45,484 bases of DNA from Ruminococcaceae bacterium AM07-15 (GCA_003477405.1 QUDE01000022.1:1-45484), one strand, 5' to 3'. Shown: positions 23,204-31,574, counted from the stretch's first letter. The notes: generated by a model from the sequence alone, not told the origin. A program made the numbers and translations.

Positions 23204-24297
23204 TACAAACCGAAATGCCGGTTGATCTCCTTCATGCGGGCCATCTGATCCACATGGAAGGGACAGCGGCTGTTGCAGTGGCCGCACTGGATACAAGCCG
23301 AGGCGTGCTTTGCAAGTTCCCGGTAATGTTCTTCTGCCATGGCGTCGCCCCGCAAGGCCAGGTCGTAGTATTTGTTCACAAGGCCGATCTGGATTCCCTG
23401 GGGACAGGGGGCGCAGTGGTTGCAATAGACGCATTTTCCCACGGCGTCCGGGGGCGTGAAGGAGCCCAGAACAGAATAGTCCTTTTCCTCCGGGGAGGCT
23501 GCAAAAAAGCCCAGAAGATGTTTGATCTGCTCCACCGAGCTCATGCCAGGCAGTACGGTGAGCACACCAGGTCGGTCCAGAGCGTATTGCAGGCACTGAT
23601 AATGGGTCAGGGCCTGGCCGAAGGGGGACAGGGAAGCATCTAGCAGCTGGCCGCCGGCAAAAGGCTTCATCACCGCAATGCCCACGCCTTCCGCTTCACA
23701 CCGGCGGTAAACGGCGGTGCGTTCATCGGTGCTGCCCTTGCCATAGGTGCCCTTGTGGTAATCGTAGGCGGCATTCACCGAGAACATCAGCATATCCAGG
23801 GGCACATCGTCCATCACTTGCTGAATGGTGGCCGGAGTGTGGGAGGAAAGGCCCAGATGGCGTACAACGCCCTGTTCCTTCAGTTCCATCAAAAAGGCCA
23901 GTGCGCCGTTTTTCTGGTATTTCCGCCAGTCAGCTACTTCATCCAGACAGTGAATAAAGCCGTAATCGATGTAATCGGTGCCCAATTTCTCCAGCTGCCA
24001 GTGGATGCTTTTTTTGATGGCTTCGGCGTCCAGGGTGAAGCCATAGGGGCCGCCAGTGTAGTTTGCACCAAAATGGATCTGGTAGCGCACATTCTTCCGT
24101 ACATCCCCCAGGGCCGCGCCGAAATAGGGGAAGGTACGGCTTTCCGCTGTGGCCAGGTCAAGATAGTTGACGCCCCCTTCGTAAGCCTGACGAATGGTGG
24201 CGATGGCGTCTTTCTCGTCGGCCTGGGCAATGTAGGAGGTGCCAAAGCCCAGCACGCTGATTTTGTCGCCGGTTCGTTTGTTGATGCGGTATTCCAT
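23203..24297 (-). CDS. Aldo/keto-reductase-like protein with C-terminal 4Fe-4S ferredoxin domain
   Basis: 364 residues from the ATG at 24297 (AAAGGAGAG upstream). A TIM-barrel AKR domain (1-~275) is followed by two ferredoxin cysteine clusters (289, 292, 295, 298 and 335, 338, 341, 345). The usual AKR tetrad is degenerate: Asp47 is kept in YLDLATAE, but the position of the catalytic Tyr is Glu52, and the region of the catalytic Lys reads YQIHFG. Either another chemistry, with electrons from the iron-sulfur clusters, or a non-NADPH mechanism is implied. Last gene of the operon, 14 nt after a second AKR that keeps the tetrad. Confidence 0.85.
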   Translation of the reverse strand: MEYRINKRTGDKISVLGFGTSYIAQADEKDAIATIRQAYEGGVNYLDLATAESRTFPYFGAALGDVRKNVRYQIHFGANYTGGPYGFTLDAEAIKKSIHWQLEKLGTDYIDYGFIHCLDEVADWRKYQKNGALAFLMELKEQGVVRHLGLSSHTPATIQQVMDDVPLDMLMFSVNAAYDYHKGTYGKGSTDERTAVYRRCEAEGVGIAVMKPFAGGQLLDASLSPFGQALTHYQCLQYALDRPGVLTVLPGMSSVEQIKHLLGFFAASPEEKDYSVLGSFTPPDAVGKCVYCNHCAPCPQGIQIGLVNKYYDLALRGDAMAEEHYRELAKHASACIQCGHCNSRCPFHVDQMARMKEINRHFGL

Positions 24298-24311
24298 ATG
24301 GTTTCTCTCCT

Positions 24312-25418
24312 TTACAGGCCGGCTTTTGCGGCTTCTTCCATGATGGTGGGGATCTGGATCTTTTGGGGACAATGTTTCAGGCAGGCGCCGCAATGGAGAC
24401 AGCGCCCGGCCCGGTCGGTGGGGGTCAGGCCCTGGATCTTCCAGGTGGAGCCGCTGATCCGGTGTTCGTTGTAGGCCTGGATCAAAAGGGGGATGTTCAG
24501 GTGGGCAGGGCAGGTGTCGCAGCAGTAGCGGCAGCCGGAGCAGGGAACTCCCAGGTCCTTGAGAAAAACCTCAGCAGCCTGGGAGAGGGCCTGCCGTTCC
24601 TCTTGGGTGAAAGGCCGGGCCTGGGAGAAGGTGGCGGCGTTTTCCCGCACCTGTTCCGGGGTAAACATTCCGCTGAGCACCGTCTGCACCCCGGGCAGCT
24701 CCATCAGAAACCGGAAACCCCAGGAGGAGATGGACCAGTCGGGGGCGGCCTGCTGCAAGATATCCCGGGCTTTTTGGTTGAGCGTGGACAGCCGCCCGCC
24801 TTTCAGCGGTTCCATCACCCAGATGGGGATATGGTGCTTTGTGAGGATATCATACTGACCTTTGCCGTCCAGCAGCGTCCAGTCCAGGTAGTTGAGCTGG
24901 ATCAGGGCCATGTCAAAGCCATCGTACCAGTTGAGGAACTTTTCCAGGGTCTCCGGAGAGCCGTGAGAGGAAAAACCGATGTGGCGGATCTTACCAGCTT
25001 CCTTTTGCCGGAGAAGAAAGCCCAGATAGTCCTTTTGCGGGTCGGTGTAGTCCTGGATGTAGTTTTCATCCAGGCTGTGCAGTAGATAAAAATCAAAATA
25101 ATCGGTTTTCAATCGGCGAAGCTGCTCTTCAAATACGCTGGCGATGTCCTTTTTGGCGGCGGCATAGAATTTGGTGGCCAGGAAGAAGCTGTTCCGGGGG
25201 TGGTGAGAGAGTGCTTCCCCCAAAGCACGCTCCGAATCCCCCTTCTGATAGGTGTAGGCGGTATCAAAATAATTGATTCCCTGGGCAATGGCTTCGTCCA
25301 CGATTCGCCGGGCCTGCATGGTGTCGATGTGGTCTGGCTCTCCCGGCAAGGTGGGGAAGCGGAGTGCTCCCAGCCCCAGCCGGGAGATGGAAAGTCCGTT
25401 AAAATCCTGATAGATCAT
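24312..25418 (-). CDS. Aldo/keto reductase with C-terminal 4Fe-4S ferredoxin domain
   Basis: 368 residues. The AKR barrel retains Asp52, Tyr55 (FDTAYTYQ) and Lys83 (ATKFYAA) of the catalytic tetrad. The C-terminal domain has cysteines at 293, 296, 299/300, 303 and at 340, 343, 346, 350 in the 2[4Fe-4S] ferredoxin pattern. Proteins of this type are common in anaerobes; their carbonyl substrates are mostly unknown. The ATG overlaps the stop of the flavodoxin-fold gene by 4 nt. Confidence 0.88.
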   Translation of the reverse strand: MIYQDFNGLSISRLGLGALRFPTLPGEPDHIDTMQARRIVDEAIAQGINYFDTAYTYQKGDSERALGEALSHHPRNSFFLATKFYAAAKKDIASVFEEQLRRLKTDYFDFYLLHSLDENYIQDYTDPQKDYLGFLLRQKEAGKIRHIGFSSHGSPETLEKFLNWYDGFDMALIQLNYLDWTLLDGKGQYDILTKHHIPIWVMEPLKGGRLSTLNQKARDILQQAAPDWSISSWGFRFLMELPGVQTVLSGMFTPEQVRENAATFSQARPFTQEERQALSQAAEVFLKDLGVPCSGCRYCCDTCPAHLNIPLLIQAYNEHRISGSTWKIQGLTPTDRAGRCLHCGACLKHCPQKIQIPTIMEEAAKAGL

Positions 25419-25935
25419 TTCAGATGCAATCCAAACTGGCGCAGTTCCTCCAGTTTTTCCGGGGATTTATTCTGCTTGCCAAAAGCGGTGAAAGTGCCCA
25501 TATCCTCCAGCTTGAGATAATCCAGGAAGGAATTTTGGTATTCATAGATGGCGCCGCCATACACATTGTCGCTGCCGGAAGAAAGAATCAGGGCGGCTTT
25601 TTTCAGGTTTTTCGGCTTATCCAGGGCATAGATCCGGTTGATGGCGCACTGGAGTTGGCCGGTGAAGCTGTGGTAATATACCGGGGAGGCCAGCACGATC
25701 ATCTGGGCCTGTTCCAGGAGGGGATAGACCTGCTGCATATCATCCTGCTGGACACACTTTCCGTTGCCTTTGGTGTGGCAGTATTCACAGGCCAGGCACC
25801 CGGCGATCTTTTTTGGCATACAGGGACGATATCCACCTGATGTCCCGCTTCCCGGGCGCCTGCGGCAAAGGCCTCCACCATGGCCGCGGTGTTTCCTTCT
25901 TTCCGGGGGCTTCCGTTGAGTACCAGAATGTTCAT
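25415..25935 (-). pseudogene. Flavodoxin-fold NAD(P)H-dependent oxidoreductase, frameshifted in an A6 run
   Basis: The first part begins at ATG 25935 (GGAGGAA upstream) and reads MNILVLNGSPRKEGNTAAMV, the FMN-binding start of the family, to VDIVPVCQ. The rest (KKIAGCLACEYCHTKGNGKC, SPVYYHSFTGQLQ) is in the -1 frame. The switch falls in a run of six A on the minus strand (25809-25814); one additional A would give a continuous 173-residue protein. This may be a real single-base loss, slippage-dependent expression, or a sequencing error. The downstream part remains conserved in character. Middle gene of the redox operon. Confidence 0.8.
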
Positions 25936-25938
25936 TTG

Positions 25939-26676
25939 TTATTCCTCCGTCTGCATTTGCGTCAGCATGTTGTATTCTTCGTCGCTCACCGGTTCCAGCC
26001 ATTCATTGGAGGCACCCGGGGCGGGGATCTCGATGGCTACATGGGAAAACCAGTCCTCGGCGGCGCCGTGCCAGTGCTTTACCTCCGGGGGAATATACAC
26101 CACATCCCCGGGATGCAGGCTGCGGGCCGGCTGCCCCCATTGCTGATACCAGCCCTCTCCGTCGGTACACAGCAGGATCTGGCCGCCTCCATGATGGATG
26201 TGCCAGTTGTTGCGGCAGCGGGGCTCAAAGGTCACATTGCACACCGTGACGCCCTGGGTGGTGAGGGGGTTGAGATAGCTTTGGCCGATGAAATAAGCGG
26301 CATAGGCGTCGTTGGGCTGCCCCAGGCCGAACAGAGGCTCTTTGGCGTTGACCGCATCCTGGGCGTAAACCTCCCGTACCATGGGGAACACCGCCCAGGC
26401 ATTGGGCCAGCCTACATAAAAGGCGATATGGGTGATGATTTCCACCATTTCGGTTTTGGTCACGCCGTGGTTTTTGGCGTTTTGGATGTGGTACTTCAAA
26501 GAATTGTCGGTGATCCCCTTGGAAACCAGGGCCACCACAGTGATCATGGACCGATCCCGCAGGGAGAGCCGATCTTCCCGGGACCATACCTGGCCGAAGA
26601 GCACATCGTCATTGAGCTGGGCGAATTTGGGAGCCAGATCTCCCAGACCGTCCCGGCCCGCTGTTTGCTTAATCAT
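25939..26676 (-). CDS. Carboxymuconolactone decarboxylase-like and cupin fusion protein
   Basis: 245 residues. N-terminal half (about 15-115) resembles the CMD/AhpD-like fold: LSLRDRSMITVVALVSKG, LKYHIQNAKNHGVTKTEMVEI, ITHIAFYVGWPNA; the CxxC of AhpD is absent, so peroxidase activity is unlikely. The C-terminal cupin (about 140-225) has NWHIHHGGGQILL, GxGWYQ and HPGDVVYIPPEVKHWHGA, with His residues fit for a metal. These fusions usually lie with flavodoxin and AKR genes under a LysR regulator, as here. Substrate unknown. Confidence 0.85.
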   Translation of the reverse strand: MIKQTAGRDGLGDLAPKFAQLNDDVLFGQVWSREDRLSLRDRSMITVVALVSKGITDNSLKYHIQNAKNHGVTKTEMVEIITHIAFYVGWPNAWAVFPMVREVYAQDAVNAKEPLFGLGQPNDAYAAYFIGQSYLNPLTTQGVTVCNVTFEPRCRNNWHIHHGGGQILLCTDGEGWYQQWGQPARSLHPGDVVYIPPEVKHWHGAAEDWFSHVAIEIPAPGASNEWLEPVSDEEYNMLTQMQTEE

Positions 26677-26700
26677 AGAGCAGCATCCTCCTTACAGTGA

Positions 26701-27228
26701 TCAGTTGTGCGCCGGGGTGAGGGAGAAGGTCACCTGCACATCCCCGTCCCCCAAAGCCTGCAAAAGTCCCTCCCGGGTGGCATTTTCAATCTTTCCCAGG
26801 CGGGTAAAGCTCCAGGTGTTGGTGCCATAATAAATGGTGATGGAGTTCCCCTGATAGAGAATCACATCCCCCGGCTGGGTGGTGATGGATTGATCGTTTG
26901 TGGGAAGGCTTTGTCCCAGGCTTCCCACTTTTTCAAAATTGCCGTAATCGCTCATATCCACAGTGAGATCTCCCTGGGAGAGAAGCTGGCGCAGAGCGTC
27001 GGCACTGGAGTTGTTTTCAAAACGGGCGGTGAAGGTCTGGCCGCCGGCGGTGATATAGAACTCTTTTTGCATAGAAGGTTCCTCCGGTTCGGTTTCCTGG
27101 GTATTTTCTTCCGGCTGAGTGGTTTGAGAAGGGGGAGTGGATTCGGATGGAGTCTCAGCGGGCTTGGTGCAGGAGACCATGCAGGGCAGCAGAAAAAACC
27201 ATAACAGGACAGAAGTGAGGGCTTTCAT
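26701..27228 (-). CDS. Lipoprotein with cyclophilin-like fold domain
   Basis: 175 residues. Signal with MVSC lipobox (Cys20), a Thr/Glu/Pro-rich linker (to about 52), then a cyclophilin-like fold domain seen in TARFENNSSADALRQLL, DLTVDMSDYGNFEKVG, LGQSLPTNDQSITTQPGDVILYQGN and ITIYYGTNTWSFTRLGKI. The family is common in this type of redox operon; it lacks peptidyl-prolyl isomerase residues I would recognise. First gene of the minus-strand operon, 24 nt before the CMD-cupin gene. Confidence 0.82.
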   Translation of the reverse strand: MKALTSVLLWFFLLPCMVSCTKPAETPSESTPPSQTTQPEENTQETEPEEPSMQKEFYITAGGQTFTARFENNSSADALRQLLSQGDLTVDMSDYGNFEKVGSLGQSLPTNDQSITTQPGDVILYQGNSITIYYGTNTWSFTRLGKIENATREGLLQALGDGDVQVTFSLTPAHN

Positions 27229-27269
27229 GGGAAGTCTCCTTAATATGTAATAACAATTCAGACATTTTC

Positions 27270-27354
27270 AGTATAATCCCTGGTTAAATATATATCAAAT
27301 ACTTATTTATAATAGGAAAGTATAGTTGAAACCTATAGATAAATTTGTTATTCT
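27270..27354. promoter_or_regulatory. Divergent promoters of the redox operon and its LysR gene
   Basis: Minus: TTGATA (27298-27293), 17 nt, TATACT (27275-27270). Plus: TTGAAA (27326-27331), 17 nt, TATTCT (27349-27354). The 27-nt AT-rich stretch between the two -35 boxes and the plus promoter itself, with repeated CTATAG-like sequences, is where a LysR tetramer would be expected to bind. Confidence 0.65.
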
Positions 27355-27372
27355 ATGGATGGAGGGGATTGA

Positions 27373-28275
27373 ATGGAACTGCGTGTGCTGCAATATTTTT
27401 TGGCTGTGGCCCGGGAGCAGAGCATTTCGGCCGCGGCCCATTCCCTGCATCTGTCCCAGCCCACATTGTCCACTCAGCTGAAAGCCTTGGAGGAGGAAGT
27501 GGGAAAGCAGCTGCTCATCCGGGGCAGCAAAGGCTCCCGCAAGGTGATGCTCACCCAGGAAGGGATGATCCTGCGCAAGCGGGCCGAGGAGATTTTGGAA
27601 CTGGTGCATATGACACAGCGGGAGATCGCCTATTCCGACGAAGTCATTGTGGGGGATGTGTATATCGGCGCAGGGGAATCGGATTTGATCCGCATTTTTG
27701 CCAAGGCGGCCTGCTGCCTGCAAAAACAATATCCCGGCATCCACTATCACATCCGCAGCGGCAACGCTGTTTTTGTAAAGGAGTATCTGGACAGGGGGCT
27801 CATTGATTTCGGGGTCATTTACGGTCCGGTGGACACCGCTGGGTATCATGCCATCAAATTGCCTGTGCGGGACACCTGGGGCGTGCTGATGCGCCGGGAT
27901 TCTCCCCTGGCCTCAAAAGAGTACATCACCCCTCAGGATCTTTGGGATAAGCCGCTGATCGTCTCGGCCCAGGAAAGCGACCATTGGCCCATGTCCCGGT
28001 GGATGGGGAAGGACCCGGAAGAGCTGTCGGTGGTGGCCACTTACAACCTGGTGTTCAATGCTTCGCTGCTGGTGGAAGAGGGGCTGGGGTATGCACTGTG
28101 CTTTGACAAGCTGATCAATGTGAGTGGAGACAGCAAATTGTGCTTTCGCCCCCTGTATCCCCGGATGGAAGGGGAGGCGTCCATCATCTGGAAGCGGTAC
28201 CAGGTCTTTTCCAAGGCGGCTCAAAAGTTTATCGATGCGCTGCAGGAGTGCTGCGGACTGGAAGGACAAAAATAA
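27373..28275 (+). CDS. LysR-family transcriptional regulator
   Basis: 300 residues. The N-terminal helix-turn-helix (residues 1-60) has FLAVAREQSISAAAHSLHLSQPTLSTQLKALEEEVG, the standard LysR signature; the rest is the periplasmic-binding-like sensing domain. It is divergent from the redox operon, the classical arrangement for a regulator that represses itself and activates its neighbours. The inducer is unknown; an electrophile or carbonyl compound would suit the AKR and flavodoxin products. Confidence 0.93.
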   Translation: MELRVLQYFLAVAREQSISAAAHSLHLSQPTLSTQLKALEEEVGKQLLIRGSKGSRKVMLTQEGMILRKRAEEILELVHMTQREIAYSDEVIVGDVYIGAGESDLIRIFAKAACCLQKQYPGIHYHIRSGNAVFVKEYLDRGLIDFGVIYGPVDTAGYHAIKLPVRDTWGVLMRRDSPLASKEYITPQDLWDKPLIVSAQESDHWPMSRWMGKDPEELSVVATYNLVFNASLLVEEGLGYALCFDKLINVSGDSKLCFRPLYPRMEGEASIIWKRYQVFSKAAQKFIDALQECCGLEGQK

Positions 28276-28307
28276 AAAAGGCTTCGGTTTTGCCGAAGCC
28301 TTTTTTG
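28276..28307. terminator. Bidirectional terminator after the LysR gene
   Basis: AAAAAGGCTTCGG and its complement around TTTT, with T-runs on both strands; shared with the convergent HD-domain gene. Confidence 0.88.
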
Positions 28308-28318
28308 ATATTTTCACA

Positions 28319-28816
28319 TTATTTCTTGCTGAGAAGCAGCTGCTGGAGGAACTTCTTTCCGGTGGCTGTTTTAAAGTGGTCGTCCCGCACCTTTTCGATG
28401 GCAGCCTCATCGGCCTGCTTTTCATCCAGATTCACCAGGAAATCGGCCTCGATGAGGATTTGCAGATCGATGTCCTGCACATTGTCATAGCTGTGATGGT
28501 GGGCCACCAGCCAGCAGATCCGGTCCACAAATTCCTTGTCGGTATAGCCGCATCTTTCCATCAGAGCCCGGCAAGCCTTCTCGCCTTCTTCCTCCTGCTG
28601 GGGGCCCTGGCAGGAGCCGTATTTTTCCAGGCAGGGTTTGATGCCGATATCGTGGAGAATGGCGGCGGTTTCCACGATGTTCATAGTAGTGGAGCTCAAC
28701 TGCTCACGGGAAGCGATGGCCTTGGCCAAGCCATAGACCTTGAGAAAATGGTTGATCCGCTTGGGGGAGCCTTCCTCCCAGGCAATCATCTCGCCGATCA
28801 GTTCGCCGTTTTTCAT
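28319..28816 (-). CDS. HD-domain phosphohydrolase-like protein
   Basis: 165 residues. The HD motif is AAILHDIGIK, with a distal VAHHHSYDN, as in small metal-dependent phosphohydrolases of the HD superfamily. Substrate not predictable. CAGGAGGT precedes the ATG; the promoter on the minus strand is TTGCAT (28896-28891), 16 nt, TAAAAT (28874-28869). It is a single-gene unit. Confidence 0.85.
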   Translation of the reverse strand: MKNGELIGEMIAWEEGSPKRINHFLKVYGLAKAIASREQLSSTTMNIVETAAILHDIGIKPCLEKYGSCQGPQQEEEGEKACRALMERCGYTDKEFVDRICWLVAHHHSYDNVQDIDLQILIEADFLVNLDEKQADEAAIEKVRDDHFKTATGKKFLQQLLLSKK

Positions 28817-28946
28817 CTATATAACCTCCTGAATGGATAAAATAAAAGTCCTTTAGGGATAATGAATCATTTTACTCAGTTTTTACAAAAATGCAAGAGG
28901 GAAAGGGGATTTTTTTCGCCTCTTTTTCACAAAAAGCAAAACTTTT

Positions 28947-29010
28947 GAGGAAAAACAGCCATCAGGCTATAGAATGGCCGGTTTTCCTCCGGCGGCAGAT
29001 ATGCTATACT
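28947..29010 (+). promoter_or_regulatory. Promoter region of the acyltransferase gene with long imperfect inverted repeat
   Basis: An extended -10, TGC-TATACT (29005-29010), stands 30 nt before the start. Upstream, GAGGAAAA..GCCAT and ATGGC..TTTTCCTC (about 28947-28990) form an imperfect inverted repeat where a regulator could bind. Confidence 0.5.
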
Positions 29011-29040
29011 GGTACTATTCCAGACAAAGGGGAAAAGAGA

Positions 29041-30102
29041 ATGAAAGAAAATACCACGGGTCGGCTGCTGTATGCCGACCTTTTGCGGGCTTTGGCCATG
29101 GTTGCGGTGATCGTGGTTCATGTGTGTGGGAACAACTGGCCGGGAATGGATGTGCGCAGCACAGAATGGCAGATCCTCAACGGGTTTGACAGCCTGGTAC
29201 GCTGGTGCGTGCCGGTGTTTGTCATGCTCAGCGGCATGTTCTTTTTGGACCCTCAGCGGAATGTGACCTATAAAAGCATCTTCCGCAAGAATCTGCCCCG
29301 CATTGCCGCCGCATTTTTGATCTGGTCCACCTTCTATGCCCTGTATACGGCCTTGCTCAACAGCCGGGCCGGCACTCCCGACTCCCTGTGGCAGATTATC
29401 ACCAACATCGCCTTTGGCCATTATCATTTGTGGTTTATCTATATGATCATGGGCCTGTATCTCATCACTCCCATCCTCCGGCTCTTTATCAAAGGGGCCA
29501 GCCGGCGGGATCTGGAGTATTTCCTGCTGCTCTATTTTGTCTTTACCCTCTTTTTGCCCATGTTCAACGGCACTCAGATGGGGCAGGTGGTCAGCGGTGT
29601 GGTGTACCGGCTGGATCTGAAGATGCTGGGTGGATACATCGGCTATTTTGTGGCCGGGTATTACTTCAAAACCTATGATTTTACCCCGAAAGTGAAAAAG
29701 CTCATCTATGCCGCCGGGATTCTGGGGACACTGTGGACCTGGGGCATGACGGTGGTGGCCAGCCTGGATTGGAATGCCCCCAACGAAACCTGGTTTTTGT
29801 ATGTCACTCCCAATGTGGCCATGATGTCGGTGGGGATTTTCCTCTTTTTCAAAGAGCATTGCCATGGAAATCGCTTGGGAAAACGGGGGCTGGCCTTTTG
29901 TCTCAAGGTTTCCCAGTTGTCCTTTGGAATGTATCTGGTCCATGCCTTTTTCAACAGCCGTCTGGTGGCCCTGGGGCTGAATGCGGTCACCTGGACACCG
30001 TTGGTGGCCGTGCCGGTGGCTACCGCTTTGGTGTTCCTTTTGAGCTTTATTGCAGCATGGATCATGAGCCACATCCCCTTCCTGCGAAAGTACGGAATGT
30101 AA
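29041..30102 (+). CDS. Acyltransferase 3 family integral membrane protein
   Basis: 353 residues, about ten membrane helices. The N-terminal YADLLRALAMVAVIVVHV and the following arginine- and histidine-containing loops mark the acyltransferase 3 (OafA/WecH-like) family, which O-acetylates or acylates cell-surface polysaccharides. Other parts: FWSTFYALYTAL-like, HLWFIYMIMGLYLITPILR and LSFGMYLVHAFF. I chose the ATG at 29041 with AAAGGGGA upstream. Target polymer unknown; no polysaccharide genes are adjacent. Confidence 0.9.
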   Translation: MKENTTGRLLYADLLRALAMVAVIVVHVCGNNWPGMDVRSTEWQILNGFDSLVRWCVPVFVMLSGMFFLDPQRNVTYKSIFRKNLPRIAAAFLIWSTFYALYTALLNSRAGTPDSLWQIITNIAFGHYHLWFIYMIMGLYLITPILRLFIKGASRRDLEYFLLLYFVFTLFLPMFNGTQMGQVVSGVVYRLDLKMLGGYIGYFVAGYYFKTYDFTPKVKKLIYAAGILGTLWTWGMTVVASLDWNAPNETWFLYVTPNVAMMSVGIFLFFKEHCHGNRLGKRGLAFCLKVSQLSFGMYLVHAFFNSRLVALGLNAVTWTPLVAVPVATALVFLLSFIAAWIMSHIPFLRKYGM

Positions 30103-30120
30103 GCACGGAAAAATCAATCA

Positions 30121-30183
30121 AACACAGGGAAAAGGTCTATGTTAAACTTTTGACAAATTGACCAAAATCCCTGTGTTTTTTTA
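30121..30183 (+). terminator. Terminator with a large loop after the acyltransferase gene
   Basis: AACACAGGGA (30121-30130) pairs with TCCCTGTGTT (30168-30177) around a 37-nt loop and leads into a T-run. Confidence 0.6.
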
Positions 30184-30196
30184 TGGAATCTGCTTC

Positions 30197-30224
30197 TTGA
30201 AAACAGGAGAAAAGAGACTACAAT
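30197..30224 (+). promoter_or_regulatory. gldA promoter
   Basis: TTGAAA (30197-30202), 16 nt, TACAAT (30219-30224), about 23 nt before the start codon. Confidence 0.6.
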
Positions 30225-30246
30225 AGGGGGCAAAGGAGTGATTCTT

Positions 30247-31329
30247 ATGCTGAAACTCATGCGGGCCCCCGCAAAATATGTGCAGGGCGAGGACGCATTG
30301 CTGGAACTGCGTCAGAATGTAGAAAATCTGGGAAAGAGCTTCCTGTTTATCTGCAGCGGAAGTGGACGAAAAGCCACAGAGGATAAAATCCGTCAGAGCT
30401 TTGCCTCCTCGGAAGCCCAGATTTATTTTGAAACCTTCGGCGGCATCAGCTCCCGTGGGGAAATCGAGAAAATGGGCCGTCTGGTTCAGAAAAAGGGAAT
30501 CGATGTGGTCTGCGGCGTAGGCGGCGGCAGCGCCATCGATACCGCCAAGGCCACGGCCTACTATCAGCATAAGCCGGTAGTCATCATCCCCACCGTTTGC
30601 GCTACCGATGCCCCCTGCACCGGCCTTTCGGTGATCTATCAGGATGACGGCACCTTTGACAGCTATTTGTTCTATCCCCAGAACCCGGATGTGGTGGTTG
30701 TGGATACTTCCATCATCGCCAAAGCTCCGGTGCGGTTTTTGGTTTCCGGCATGGGAGATGCCCTGGGCACCTTCTTCGAGGCCCGGGTCTGCGAGAGAAA
30801 TCATGCACCCAGCCTGGAAAATGGCGGCGTGACCCGCTCGGCCATGGCGCTGTGCCGGTTGTGCTGGGATACTCTGCAGGATAAGGGGCTTCTGGCTAAG
30901 GTGGATGCCCAGCAAGGCCTGCTGACTCCGGCGGTGGAGGCCATTGTGGAAGCCAACACCTATCTCAGCGGCGTAGGCGCCGACAACGGCGGTCTGGCTG
31001 TGGCCCATTCGGTGTACAACGGCTTTACCGCTCTGGAAGAGCTCACCGCCATGCATGGCGAAGTGGTGGCCTATGGCACTCTGGCCCAGCTGCTGTTGGA
31101 GGATGGCCCCACAGAAGAATTCTGGCAAGTGCATCGGTTCTGCCGCTCGGTGGGATTGCCTGTGACTTTGGCGGAAATGGGGATCACCGACAAAAGCCGG
31201 GTGATCATCGCCGCCGAAAAGGCCTGTGCTCCCGGCGAGTCCATCCATAATATGGCCTGGGAAATCAGCCCGAAGAATCTGGAGCAAGCGCTTCTGTCGG
31301 TGGATGCCCTGTCGGCCCAACAGAAATAA
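30247..31329 (+). CDS. gldA: Glycerol dehydrogenase (iron/zinc-type alcohol dehydrogenase family)
   Basis: 360 residues from the ATG at 30247, which has AAAGGAG 8 nt upstream; an in-frame start at 30238 overlaps that site. NAD-binding GVGGGSAIDTAKATA, IPTVCATDAPCTGLSVIY, and the metal ligands Asp in SGMGDALGTFFEA and His in VAHSVYNGF and AMHGEVVAYG match glycerol dehydrogenase. It oxidises glycerol to dihydroxyacetone with NAD or runs in reverse in the cytosol. Stands alone with its own promoter. Confidence 0.92.
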   Translation: MLKLMRAPAKYVQGEDALLELRQNVENLGKSFLFICSGSGRKATEDKIRQSFASSEAQIYFETFGGISSRGEIEKMGRLVQKKGIDVVCGVGGGSAIDTAKATAYYQHKPVVIIPTVCATDAPCTGLSVIYQDDGTFDSYLFYPQNPDVVVVDTSIIAKAPVRFLVSGMGDALGTFFEARVCERNHAPSLENGGVTRSAMALCRLCWDTLQDKGLLAKVDAQQGLLTPAVEAIVEANTYLSGVGADNGGLAVAHSVYNGFTALEELTAMHGEVVAYGTLAQLLLEDGPTEEFWQVHRFCRSVGLPVTLAEMGITDKSRVIIAAEKACAPGESIHNMAWEISPKNLEQALLSVDALSAQQK

Positions 31330-31399
31330 GAGAAAAGAAGGAGTAACTGCGTCTTCTTCCAGACTGGCAAAAAATTTATCTGGCTAGAAGGGATTGTTC

Positions 31400-31535
31400 G
31401 TTCTACCCCTCACTAATTTGTAAAAACCGGCGACTTGTGCGTCGGTTTTTACACTTCTCAAGGGGCCAGTGTGGCCCAATGGCTGCACGCAGCCCCTTGC
31501 AAAAACTCGAAAAGCGGCTTTGCCACTTTTTCGAC
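31400..31535 (+). ncRNA. Structured ~140-nt element, copy 2 (candidate small RNA)
   Basis: Same order of parts as 20509-20650: GTTCTACCCCT; P1 (31420-31429 with 31443-31452) around GCGACTTGTGCGT; ACTTCTCAAGGGG; P2 with CAAGGGGC (31459-31466) and GCCCCTTG (31492-31499); an inner stem with two adjacent wobble pairs; GCAAAAACTC; and P4 (31507-31533) with a T5 run in its 3' arm. Arms of P1 differ from copy 1 at three base pairs, all compensated. It sits between gldA and the aldolase gene, in the same orientation as copy 1. A possible promoter is not clear. Confidence 0.6.
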
Positions 31536-31542
31536 ATGGGAA

Positions 31543-31570
31543 AAGGAGGAGCAAATGCTCCTCCTTCTTT
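31543..31570 (+). terminator. Hairpin after the structured element, weak terminator
   Basis: AAGGAGGAGC and its complement around AAAT, then CTTTC. The T-run is poor, so termination is uncertain. Confidence 0.4.
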
Positions 31571-31574
31571 CATC

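Noticed and set aside
24298..24393. Longer N terminus for the ferredoxin-AKR ending at 23203
   Set aside because: It would overlap the upstream AKR gene by more than 80 nt and has no ribosome site; ATG 24297 has one.
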